A DNA stretch of 23,346 bases, from positions 1-23,346 of the forward strand of contig JBBSLP010000081.1 of the NCBI GenBank assembly GCA_038255145.1, in the 5' to 3' direction. The position numbers and the translations under genes were made by a program. This DNA is from WHTX01 sp038255145. Lineage in GTDB: Bacteria; Actinomycetota; Acidimicrobiia; Acidimicrobiales; CAIXPF01. This document shows, one piece after another, positions 6,901 through 13,787 of the stretch. Under the pieces are notes generated by a model. That model searched no databases. It saw only the letters and a program-made list of their open reading frames with translations, and was not told the origin of the DNA. Position 1 is the stretch's first letter; every line of letters starts with the position of its first letter.

Positions 6901-7920
6901 ACGCGCGACGACCTCGTCCCCACCGTCGACCTGAGCGGACCGGGCGCCGAGGTGGCGGCGGCGGTGGACCGGGCCTGCCGCGACGTCGGCTTCCTGCAGG
7001 TGGTGGGCCACGGGTTCCCCCAGTCCGTGCTCGACGCCACCCTGGCGGCCATGGACGAGTTCTTCGCCCTGCCCCTGGCCGTCAAGGCGGCGTGGGCCAG
7101 CCCGTCGCCCGACGTGAACCGGGGCTACGCGGCCGAACGCACCGAGGGGCTGTCCTACAGCCTGGGCCTGGAACAGCCGCCCGACCTGTTCGAGGCCTTC
7201 AACATCGGCCCCGACGACATCGATCGTGCCGACCCCGTCATCGCCGCCGATCCCCACAACTTCTTCGTGGCCAACATCTGGCCCGACGAGCCCGCCGGCT
7301 TCCGCCCTGCCCTGGTGGCCCACTTCGAGGCGGCCACCGCCCTGGCCCGTCGCCTCACGGGGATCTTCGCCACCGCCCTGGCGCTGGAGCCCGACTTCTT
7401 CGTCGACAAGGTCGACCACTCGACCACCACCATGCGCACCATCAACTACGAGCGTCGGGCCGGCTCACCCCCACCCCTGCCCGACCAGATGCGCATGGGG
7501 GCCCACACCGACTACGGCATCTGCACGGTATTGCACGCCGATCCCGTGCCCGGACTGCAGATCGTCGGGCCCGACGGCGCCTGGCACGACGTCGTGCCCC
7601 AGCCCGGGGCCCTGCTGATCAACCTCGGCGACCTACTGGCTGAGTGGACCAACGACCGCTGGCGCTCGACGCTGCACCGGGTGGTCCCCCCGCCCTCGGA
7701 AGCCGACGGCTCGGCCCGGCGCCGCTCGGTGGCCTTCTTCTTCGACGGCAACTACGACGCCGTCGTCGAGTGCCTGCCCTCGTGCTGCTCGGCCGACAAC
7801 CCGCCCCGCTACCCACCCGTGCGGGCCGGGGACCACCTGCTGGCCAAGCTGTTGGGCCCCCGCACCCTGTCGGCGTCCACGGCCACGTCCACGGCCAGCG
7901 GTCGCCTCACAGCCGGCTGA
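6901..7920 (+). CDS. 2-oxoglutarate/Fe(II)-dependent oxygenase (isopenicillin N synthase-like)
   Basis: This 339-residue protein is of the IPNS/DIOX type. It opens with DLVPTVDLSG, equivalent to the IPxIDLS start of the DIOX N-domain, followed by GFLQVVGHG. The iron ligands are His202 and Asp204 (HTDYG) and His259 (STLHRVV). The 2OG-binding RxS is at 274-276. All key residues are present, so the body of the gene is intact. The start is odd: no ATG, GTG or TTG is in frame ahead of the conserved N-terminus. An ACG lies exactly 7 nt after a -10 hexamer at the expected place, and the first in-frame GTG (about 6949) would cut off that strand. It may use a rare ACG start, or carry an ATG-to-ACG change or a sequence error. 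Relatives hydroxylate or ring-open small molecules. It sits between two broken amidohydrolases, so a shared catabolic pathway for a nitrogen compound is possible but unproven. Confidence 0.85.
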   Translation, partial: TRDDLVPTVDLSGPGAEVAAAVDRACRDVGFLQVVGHGFPQSVLDATLAAMDEFFALPLAVKAAWASPSPDVNRGYAAERTEGLSYSLGLEQPPDLFEAFNIGPDDIDRADPVIAADPHNFFVANIWPDEPAGFRPALVAHFEAATALARRLTGIFATALALEPDFFVDKVDHSTTTMRTINYERRAGSPPPLPDQMRMGAHTDYGICTVLHADPVPGLQIVGPDGAWHDVVPQPGALLINLGDLLAEWTNDRWRSTLHRVVPPPSEADGSARRRSVAFFFDGNYDAVVECLPSCCSADNPPRYPPVRAGDHLLAKLLGPRTLSASTATSTASGRLTAG

Positions 7921-8010
7921 CCTGGGCCGATCGCCCGCCATTCAGATGATCGACAGGTAGCGGTGTCCGAGCCGTAACCGCCCGTGGCCCGACGGTGCCG
8001 ATGCCTTCCC

Positions 8011-8016
8011 TAGCGT
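8011..8016 (+). promoter_or_regulatory. -10 element (TAGCGT) of the second amidohydrolase
   Basis: TAGCGT is followed by 7 nt and the GTG at 8024, without a ribosome-binding site. The promoter looks intact although the gene behind it is broken. Because the ferritin-like gene overlaps that gene's end, it may still be transcribed from here. Confidence 0.6.
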
Positions 8017-8023
8017 CCCCGAC

Positions 8024-8814
8024 GTGGACCTGATCTTCTCCGGCGCACGCGTCATCGACCCCGCATCCGGCCTCGACGAGGTGACCGACGTCGGCATGGC
8101 TGACGGCGTCATCGCCGGCATCGGCCCGAACCTGGCCGCGGCCCACCCGCAGGCGACCGTCCGGTCACTCGGGGGCATGGTGCTGACGCCGGGGCTCATC
8201 GACATGCACGTGCACGTCTTCCCCGGCCTGGGCAACTTCTGCCTCGAGCCCGACCTCATCGGCGTGGGCATGGGCGTGCCCACCCTCATCGACGGGGGCA
8301 CCAGCGGGGTGGCCACCTTCGAGCTGGCCCGTCGGGCCATCATCGACCACCCCGACACGCAGACGAACATCATCGCCCTGATGGACCCGTGCCAGCTCTA
8401 CCTGGCCACCAAGGCTTCCGGGTGGCCAGGATCCTGCTCGACGCCGGCTACCCGCCCCACACCATCTCCACCGACCTGAACACGTTCAACCTGGAGGGAC
8501 CCGTGTTCTCCCTGGTCACGACCATGTCCAAGATGTGGTCCCTGGGCATCGACCTGCCCGAGGTGATCGCCATGGCCACCACCAACACGGCCCAGCAGCT
8601 GCGCCGATCCGACACCCTGGGGGCCATCGCCGTGGGCCGCGCCGCCCACCTGTCCGTGCTCCAGATCGTCGACGAGCCTGTGCGCCTGTCCGACGGCTAC
8701 CGAGGGATCAACGTCGAGCGCAGCCTGGAGCCCGTGGGCTGCACCGTGGACGGCCGTTGGTACGACGCCGACCGCTTCGTCAGCCCCCGCACGGCCGAGA
8801 TGGCGGCGGCATGA
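8024..8814 (+). pseudogene. Degraded amidohydrolase (EF0837 / deacetylase-like)
   Basis: Two parts of one metallo-amidohydrolase lie in different frames. The first (8024 to about 8413) starts at a GTG and has the GLIDMHVHVFPG motif with metal-binding His62 and His64, ending at QLYLATK. The second (about 8413-8814) begins GFRVARILLDAGYPPHTISTDLN, which is the late TIM-barrel strand with the catalytic Asp of STD, and continues to the C-terminal sandwich. The 120-150 residues that usually lie between, holding the carboxylated Lys and further His ligands, are missing, and the join is out of frame. About 264 codons remain, against roughly 380-420 for relatives. The subfamily is the amidohydrolase/deacetylase group, whose substrates are mostly unknown. 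The stop overlaps the next start as ATGA, so this was once an operon's lead gene. Confidence 0.8.
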
Positions 8815-9506
8815 GCGGCGCTACCTCGGACACGGCCGCCGCATTGGTCACCGCCGAGGTGGCCCTGGAGCCCGAGGCCTTCTACGAGAGCCTGCTCGAC
8901 GAGCTGCGCACCCGCCGGGCCACGGTGTCCGTGGCCGAGCGCAGCTTCGGGGCCGAACGGGAGATGGAAGGGCGCGAGCTCATCGAGTGGGTGTCGTTCC
9001 AGGCCTGGTACGAGCGGGAGGCGGCCGCCTTCATCGGCGCCTGGTTGCGTGACGTGCCCGAGGAGGACGCCTTCTACGGGCTGACCCGCCAGGTGGCCGA
9101 CGAGGGCACCCACCACCACCTGCTGGTGCGGCACCTGGCCACCCTGGGCGCCTCGCTCGACGGCTGGGAGCCCGAGCCCGAGTGGGTGACCTGGGTGCAG
9201 GTCTTCTACCCCGCCGGTGACGACACCCTCGAGCGGGTGTCGGCCCACAACGTGACCGGCGAGATCGGGGCCATGCAGGCCTTCGAATCCCTGCTGCCCC
9301 GGTTGCCGGCGGCCACCCGGTCCGTGGTCGAGCGCATCATCCCCGACGAGCGCTTCCACGTGGCCCTGGGCCGGTCCATCGTGGCGCGCTACTGCACGAC
9401 GGCCGACGCCCAGGCCCGGGTACGCCGCCGGGTGCTCGATGCCTTCGCGCTCGAGCAGGCCGGTCGCCTGGCCTTCGAACGCCGACTGGCCGCCCTGGGC
9501 TGCTGA
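8811..9506 (+). CDS. Diiron ferritin-like protein
   Basis: This 231-residue, mainly helical protein carries a ferritin-like diiron pattern. Glu70 lies in WYEREAAAF, and Glu98-x-x-His101 in DEGTHHH. A glutamate in the third helix (Glu151, NVTGEIGA) is followed by Glu180-x-x-His183 in DERFH. Two ExxH motifs plus two further glutamates are the usual ligand set for a four-helix-bundle oxidase or hydroxylase. I do not recognise a named family, and the substrate is unknown; iron storage is less likely at this size. The ATG at 8811 overlaps the TGA of the broken amidohydrolase, suggesting translational coupling. If the upstream frame is really broken, ribosomes arriving at 8811 would be few and expression may be low. 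Confidence 0.78.
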   Translation: MSGATSDTAAALVTAEVALEPEAFYESLLDELRTRRATVSVAERSFGAEREMEGRELIEWVSFQAWYEREAAAFIGAWLRDVPEEDAFYGLTRQVADEGTHHHLLVRHLATLGASLDGWEPEPEWVTWVQVFYPAGDDTLERVSAHNVTGEIGAMQAFESLLPRLPAATRSVVERIIPDERFHVALGRSIVARYCTTADAQARVRRRVLDAFALEQAGRLAFERRLAALGC

Positions 9507-9527
9507 ACCGGCCTGGTCGTCAGCCCG

Positions 9528-9788
9528 TCAGGTCGGCGGAGGGGTGGGCTCACCCGGCGGGGGTGGGGTCACCGACGGGCTGGTGGGCTCGACGGGGTCG
9601 GCCACCAGGGGAGCCGCCTTGCCGCCGCCACCCTTGGTCGCGCCGCGCAGGCGGTTGGCGACCTCTTCGAGCTTGGCCCGGTTCTTGGGGTCCTTGGCCA
9701 GGGCCTGGGCCTTGCTGGACACCTGCTCGATGGTCTTGCGACCCTCGGCTGACTTCGCGTACGACTTCAGCTTGTCGATGAAGGACAC
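9528..9788 (-). CDS. Small basic helical protein with proline-rich tail
   Basis: This 86-residue protein is not firmly recognised. Residues 1-55 are rich in Lys, Ala and Glu (opening SFIDKLKSYAKSAEGRK) and should form helices. The tail from about residue 65 is Pro/Thr/Ser-rich with PPPPGEPTPPPT. The opening resembles the small actinobacterial antitoxin-like (Rv0909/MT0933-type) family, but there is no neighbouring toxin and I would not name it so. I chose the GTG at 9788 because AGGGAGG precedes it closely; an ATG at 9815 would add nine residues. It follows the R2lox gene on the same strand after 82 nt and converges with the ferritin-like gene. Confidence 0.65.
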   Translation of the reverse strand: MSFIDKLKSYAKSAEGRKTIEQVSSKAQALAKDPKNRAKLEEVANRLRGATKGGGGKAAPLVADPVEPTSPSVTPPPPGEPTPPPT

Positions 9789-9870
9789 TCGACCTCCCTG
9801 GGCGCTCCCGGCCATCGGGGGCGCGTGATCCGGCGCGCGACCATGCTCGCAGCCGTCGACCTCTCGGGCG

Positions 9871-10869
9871 CTACCGGACGTCGAGCAGTTCGCGCTCGGC
9901 GTCCTCAGCCGCCGACGATGCCACCAGGTCGGCCTCGTCCATGGTCGCGGCGCGTTCCATGACGGCGATGCGTCGGGTGATCTGCGCGTCGACCAGTTCG
10001 CGGAACTGACGGCCGAGCACGTCCTGCAGTTCCTGGCTGTCCTCGTCGGTCACATTGATGCCGAACCACACGTCGCGCAGGTGGAACATGCGATCCCGGG
10101 CGAAGCCGATCAGCTCGGGGTTGGCGGCCAGGACCCGTTGGCACAGGTAGGTGCCGTAGGTGATGTGGCGACCCTCGTCGGTGCGGATGTGGCGGATGCC
10201 CTCCTGCATGCCGGGCAGGGCGCCCAGCGACGAGAACAGCTGGGCCCACAGGCCGTAGCCCGAGATGGCCAGGCAACCCTCGACGAACTGGTTGTAGGTC
10301 ACGGCGGCGTCGAGCACGGCCCGGGGCGAGCGGTCGACGAGGAGGCGGCGCATGGCCTGGGGCAGCTCGCTCTCCCACATGCCCTCGGTGCGGGCCTCGT
10401 CGTAGTAGATGCCCTTCTCGGCTGCGCTCTCGGTGGCCAGCCGGCCGAGCTCGACGGGATCGGCACCCACGGCGGTGAACCAACGGCGGAAGAAGTCCAG
10501 GTGCTTGGCCTCCTCCATGGCGAACGAGGTCAGGAACATGACCTCCTCGAGGCGCCCCTCGTCGGCCATGGCCAGGGTGAGGGGCAGGATGTCGAGGGTC
10601 ACCGACTCCTCACCCACCATGAACCCGTTGGCCACGTTGAACACGGCGATCTGCTGCTCGAGGTCCATGGCCGCCCACTGCTCGGCGTCGGCGGAGAGGT
10701 CGATGTCGGCCGGGTCCCAGAACAGCTTCTTGGACTTCTCCCACAACCGCCACGGCACCAGCTCGGTGTTGATGCCCCGGGGCGAGGTCCACGTGGCCGG
10801 CGTGCGGTGGGGCCGCAGCACCTCGTCCGTGAACGCAAGGCCGGTGGAGGTGGGATCGGTGAGGGCCAT
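9871..10869 (-). CDS. R2-like ligand-binding oxidase (R2lox, Mn/Fe)
   Basis: This 332-residue ferritin-like protein is of the R2lox family, often misannotated as ribonucleotide reductase beta subunit. R2lox binds a Mn/Fe cofactor and a long-chain fatty-acid-like ligand and forms a Tyr-Val ether crosslink. All six metal ligands are present: Glu87 (GEESV), Glu120 and His123 (EEAKH), Glu197 (VEG), Glu232 and His235 (DEGRH). The crosslink pair is there too, Val90 and Tyr192 (TYNQFVEG), with the same Tyr-to-Glu spacing as in Mycobacterium Rv0233. No RNR large subunit or radical-transfer C-terminus is seen, which supports R2lox over NrdB. The ATG at 10869 has a GGGGAG ribosome-binding site; the frame is open to 10929. 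A TAGAGT -10 lies about 60 nt upstream. The physiological substrate of this family is unknown. Confidence 0.9.
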   Translation of the reverse strand: MALTDPTSTGLAFTDEVLRPHRTPATWTSPRGINTELVPWRLWEKSKKLFWDPADIDLSADAEQWAAMDLEQQIAVFNVANGFMVGEESVTLDILPLTLAMADEGRLEEVMFLTSFAMEEAKHLDFFRRWFTAVGADPVELGRLATESAAEKGIYYDEARTEGMWESELPQAMRRLLVDRSPRAVLDAAVTYNQFVEGCLAISGYGLWAQLFSSLGALPGMQEGIRHIRTDEGRHITYGTYLCQRVLAANPELIGFARDRMFHLRDVWFGINVTDEDSQELQDVLGRQFRELVDAQITRRIAVMERAATMDEADLVASSAAEDAERELLDVR

Positions 10870-10927
10870 GGTGCACTCCCCTGCTTGCGGGTGAGTCCTC
10901 GGCGCGCCGTCGAGCGTGTCGTCCGTC

Positions 10928-10933
10928 ACTCTA
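10928..10933 (-). promoter_or_regulatory. Candidate -10 (TAGAGT) of the R2lox gene
   Basis: On the minus strand TAGAGT lies 58 nt before the ATG at 10869. The leader between them contains the ribosome-binding site. A weak -35-like TGGACG lies about 19 nt upstream. The nearby sequence 10940-10954 has GTAC at both ends and could be a small dyad. No NrdR box is visible. Confidence 0.4.
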
Positions 10934-11092
10934 GTTTGGTACTTACAGCGTACGTCCAGACGGTGATCCGCTGCGTGTCACCACGCCTCCGGGAACCGGG
11001 GAGCGGTGGCCGACGTCTGAACGGGCACGCAGGGCCGCGGCGTGCCGGGGCGACGACGGAGAGCGACGGGCAAGCTGATGGGGAGCAGGCAC

Positions 11093-13306
11093 ATGGGCAG
11101 ACGGACCGGCCGAAAGGCGAGGACGGCGGCGGCCATCGCCGGATTGGCCGCGCTGGTGGTCAGCGGCTGCTCGAACGTGGGCGACGAGCGGGCCGGGGGT
11201 GCAGGTCCCGACAGCGGCGCCCCCTTGCTCGACGGCATCCGCCTCATCTCCTTCAACGCCTGCGACGAGCTCGAGAGCTGGTTCAAGACCGAGGCCCTGG
11301 AGCGCGTCGGCCCCTACGGGCTCGACGGCGGTTACGCCACCAAGGGCGGGATCGCCATGGAGGACGTGGCCCGGGGGGTGGCCGCGGGCTCCTTCGCCGG
11401 AGCCCCCACCACCATGGCCCCCGCCGTCCCCTCCATGGCCCAGGGCGTGACCAGCGACGCCGCTGACGGCCGTGAGACCGACACCGACTCGGCGCCGCCG
11501 GGCGCCTCGGTCACCAACACCGTCGAGGTGGGGGTGGACGAGCCCGACGTGGTCAAGACGGACGGGCGACGGATCGTGACCCTGTCCCAGGGACGCCTGT
11601 ACATCCTCGACCCCGGCGCCGGCACCCCCACCGTGCTGGGCACGCTCGACCTGCCCACCGACGTCACCGCCGACAGCCTGCTCCTGGCCGGGGACCGGGT
11701 GCTGGTCCTGGGCACGACATGGGGGGCCTCGGCCCTGGCCCGCCCCATCGCCCCCGGTGAGCCCAACGGCAGTTCGAGCCTGGTCGTGTTGCGCCAAGTC
11801 GACATCAGCGACCCCGCGGCGCCCCGCGTCACCTCGACGCTGCAGGTGGACGGGTCCCTGGTCGACAGCCGGGCCACCGGGGACGTGGCCCGCATCGTGG
11901 TGACCTCCCCGCCTGCCGGCATCGACTTCCTGTACCCCAGCGGTCCTGGGGCCGAGGCGGCTGCGACCGCAGCCAACCGGGCGGTCATCGAGGGGTCGAC
12001 GCTCGACCAGTGGTTGCCCGGTTACCGCCTCGATGCTGGCGGGCAGGAGAGCACCGGGCGCACCGTGGCCTGTGACCAGGTCCACCGCCCCACCGACTTC
12101 GCCGGCTTCTCCATGTTGAGCGTGCTCACCGTCGACCTGGCTGCGGATCTGACCCCGGGGGCGGGCACCGGCCTACTGGCCGAGGGCCAGCAGGTCTACG
12201 CCTCGGCCGAGAACCTCTACGTGGCCCTCAACGAGACCACCTTCGACGAGGCCATGGCCACGACGGCCGAGTCGACCGTCGACCCGGTTGCCCCCGTGGA
12301 CCCGGTGACCAACACCGTCATCCACCAGTTCGCCACCCCGGGGGCCGGGCCGGCCACCTACGTGGGCTCGGGCGAGGTGCAGGGGCATCTGCTCAACGAC
12401 TTCTCCATGTCCGAGCACGCCGGCGTGCTGCGGGTGGCCACCACCGAGGAGGCCTGGGGGGGCACCGCCGACCAGGCCACGTCGGAGAGCTTCGTGACCA
12501 CCCTGGCCCTGGGCGGCGACCAGCTGAGCCAGGTGGGCCAGGTCGGCGGCCTGGGAGCCGGCGAGCGCATCCAGGCCGTGCGCTTCCTGGGTGACGTCGG
12601 CTACGTGGTCACGTTCCGACAGACGGATCCGCTCTACACCATCGACCTGAGCGACCCCGCCAGCCCCGCCGTGGTCGGCGAGCTGAAGATCCTCGGCTAC
12701 TCGGCCTACCTGCACCCCCTGGGTGACGGGCTGCTGCTGGGCGTGGGCGTCGACGCCAGCGAGGAGGGCCGCCGCACCGGCAGCCAGGTGTCCCTCTTCG
12801 ACGTGTCCGACGCCGCTTCCCCCCAGCTGTTGTCGCAGGTGACCCTGCCCGGGGGCTGGAGCGACGTCGAGCAGGACCACCACGCCTTCCTGTGGTGGGC
12901 GGCCACCAACCTGGCCGTGGTGCCCGTGTCCTCGGTCGGGGGCCGTTTGGCCGACGGGACCATCGAGGATGCCTTCGCCGGCGCCCTGGCCATGGGCGTC
13001 GACGGCGGCACCCTTGTGGAACGGGCCCGCATCCAGCACGCCGCGGTGAGCACGATGTGTGCGCCCTACCCCAGCCCGGCGCCGGTCCCCGCACCGGTCG
13101 AGGACCAGTCCGAAGGAGCGTCGCCCGACGCCGTGACCGAGCCCACCGGCGTGATCGTGGCGCCGTACCCCGGGTGCGTGCCCCAGGCGCCCGGGATCAT
13201 CCGGTCCCTGGTCATCGGCGACGCGCTCTACACGCTCTCCTACAACAGCCTGCAGGCCAACGCCCTGAGCGACTTCGCCACCCTGGGCTCCCTGACCTTG
13301 TCCTGA
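11093..13306 (+). CDS. Secreted beta-propeller lipoprotein (PF09826-like)
   Basis: The product is a 737-residue exported protein. Residues 1-26 form a lipoprotein signal: basic RRTGRKARTA, a hydrophobic stretch and the lipobox VSGC with Cys26, so it should be anchored to the outer face of the membrane. The mature part matches the secreted beta-propeller family: RLISFNACDEL near residue 50, then about 90 Ser/Gly/Pro-rich residues, then EVGVDEPDVVKTDG at about 145-157 and repeated blades of the LYILDPG and VDISDPAAP type. No catalytic motif is visible, and the role in this family is unknown (binding or scaffold is likely). A methionine at 11078 is an alternative start, but GGGGAG lies about 8 nt before 11093. 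It is divergent from R2lox and ends at a strong hairpin. Confidence 0.85.
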   Translation: MGRRTGRKARTAAAIAGLAALVVSGCSNVGDERAGGAGPDSGAPLLDGIRLISFNACDELESWFKTEALERVGPYGLDGGYATKGGIAMEDVARGVAAGSFAGAPTTMAPAVPSMAQGVTSDAADGRETDTDSAPPGASVTNTVEVGVDEPDVVKTDGRRIVTLSQGRLYILDPGAGTPTVLGTLDLPTDVTADSLLLAGDRVLVLGTTWGASALARPIAPGEPNGSSSLVVLRQVDISDPAAPRVTSTLQVDGSLVDSRATGDVARIVVTSPPAGIDFLYPSGPGAEAAATAANRAVIEGSTLDQWLPGYRLDAGGQESTGRTVACDQVHRPTDFAGFSMLSVLTVDLAADLTPGAGTGLLAEGQQVYASAENLYVALNETTFDEAMATTAESTVDPVAPVDPVTNTVIHQFATPGAGPATYVGSGEVQGHLLNDFSMSEHAGVLRVATTEEAWGGTADQATSESFVTTLALGGDQLSQVGQVGGLGAGERIQAVRFLGDVGYVVTFRQTDPLYTIDLSDPASPAVVGELKILGYSAYLHPLGDGLLLGVGVDASEEGRRTGSQVSLFDVSDAASPQLLSQVTLPGGWSDVEQDHHAFLWWAATNLAVVPVSSVGGRLADGTIEDAFAGALAMGVDGGTLVERARIQHAAVSTMCAPYPSPAPVPAPVEDQSEGASPDAVTEPTGVIVAPYPGCVPQAPGIIRSLVIGDALYTLSYNSLQANALSDFATLGSLTLS

Positions 13307-13317
13307 CCCACCGCTAC

Positions 13318-13347
13318 CGATGCCCCGCCGGCCGCCGGCGGGCATCG
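13318..13347 (+). terminator. Hairpin terminator after the beta-propeller gene
   Basis: GATGCCCCGCCGG (13319-13331) pairs with CCGGCGGGCATC (13335-13346) with one bulged C and a 3-nt loop, extended by C13318-G13347. It begins 12 nt after the stop codon. There is no T-run. Confidence 0.75.
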
Positions 13348-13535
13348 CCGCGCCCGCAGCACGGCCCCGGACCGGTTCCGCACCACAGCGAATTTGCGTG
13401 GCCGACACGGTGGCAGGCGGTTCGGCTGCCAGGCTTTCGAGCGGGCTCGATCGACGTTCGATTCTCTCACGCAACGACCAACCACCGGCGGTGTCACGCC
13501 CGCTCGTCCGGCTCCCACGATGCCGTCTGCACGTT
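13348..13535. other. Intergenic stretch with several small stems
   Basis: No gene is seen. The DNA is less GC-rich than its surroundings by eye. It holds several local inverted repeats: GGCAG...CTGCC near 13412-13430, CGAG-CGGG-CTCG at 13438-13449, and ATCGA-CGT-TCGAT at 13450-13462. TTGCGT (13394-13399) is complementary to ACGCAA (13469-13474). A GTTCGATTC near 13456 looks like a tRNA T-loop, but the arm does not pair (see rejected items). Confidence 0.35.
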
Positions 13536-13748
13536 CTACACCCCCGAGGCCGCCAGCCGGTACGACTGAAGCGCCTCGGGGATCAGCGCGTCAAGCCCGG
13601 TGTGCATCGTGCCGAAACTGAAGGCGTGGTGGGCCGCGACGGCGCAGACCACGGCAGCATCGACGGCCACCGGATCCCCGTCGGTGACCTCGGCGGCCTG
13701 TCGGGCCGCGTGCAGGACGGACCGCAGATCGGGTGCCCAGATCGCCAC
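13536..13748 (-). CDS. Possible small hypothetical protein
   Basis: An open frame of 70 codons from a GTG at 13748 lies 39 nt downstream of the FBPase stop and in the same frame as it. The sequence is Ala/Val-rich with a plausible amphipathic composition (LRSVLHAARQAAEVTDGD), and I recognise no family. No ribosome-binding site is clear. It could be a remnant of a longer gene, a small protein or chance. Confidence 0.3.
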   Translation of the reverse strand: MAIWAPDLRSVLHAARQAAEVTDGDPVAVDAAVVCAVAAHHAFSFGTMHTGLDALIPEALQSYRLAASGV

Positions 13749-13787
13749 CGGTGCAACGTGCGTGGCGGCGCCGCTCGCTAGGTCGCG

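Noticed and set aside
9528..9788. Antitoxin of a toxin-antitoxin pair
   Set aside because: The N-terminus only loosely resembles the Rv0909-type family and no toxin gene is adjacent.
9871..10869. Ribonucleotide reductase beta subunit (NrdB)
   Set aside because: The Val/Tyr crosslink pair and GEESV context are those of R2lox, and no NrdA or NrdR box is nearby.
10934..11092. NrdR box or riboswitch between R2lox and the beta-propeller gene
   Set aside because: No ACACTATAT-like motif pair and no conserved aptamer elements were found.
13394..13480. tRNA-like segment with TTGCGT/ACGCAA ends, GTTCGATTC and a nearby CCA
   Set aside because: The T-stem bases (CGACG and CTCTC) pair at only one or two positions, the CCA is out of register with the acceptor pairing, and no 5-bp anticodon stem fits. 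At best it is a remnant.
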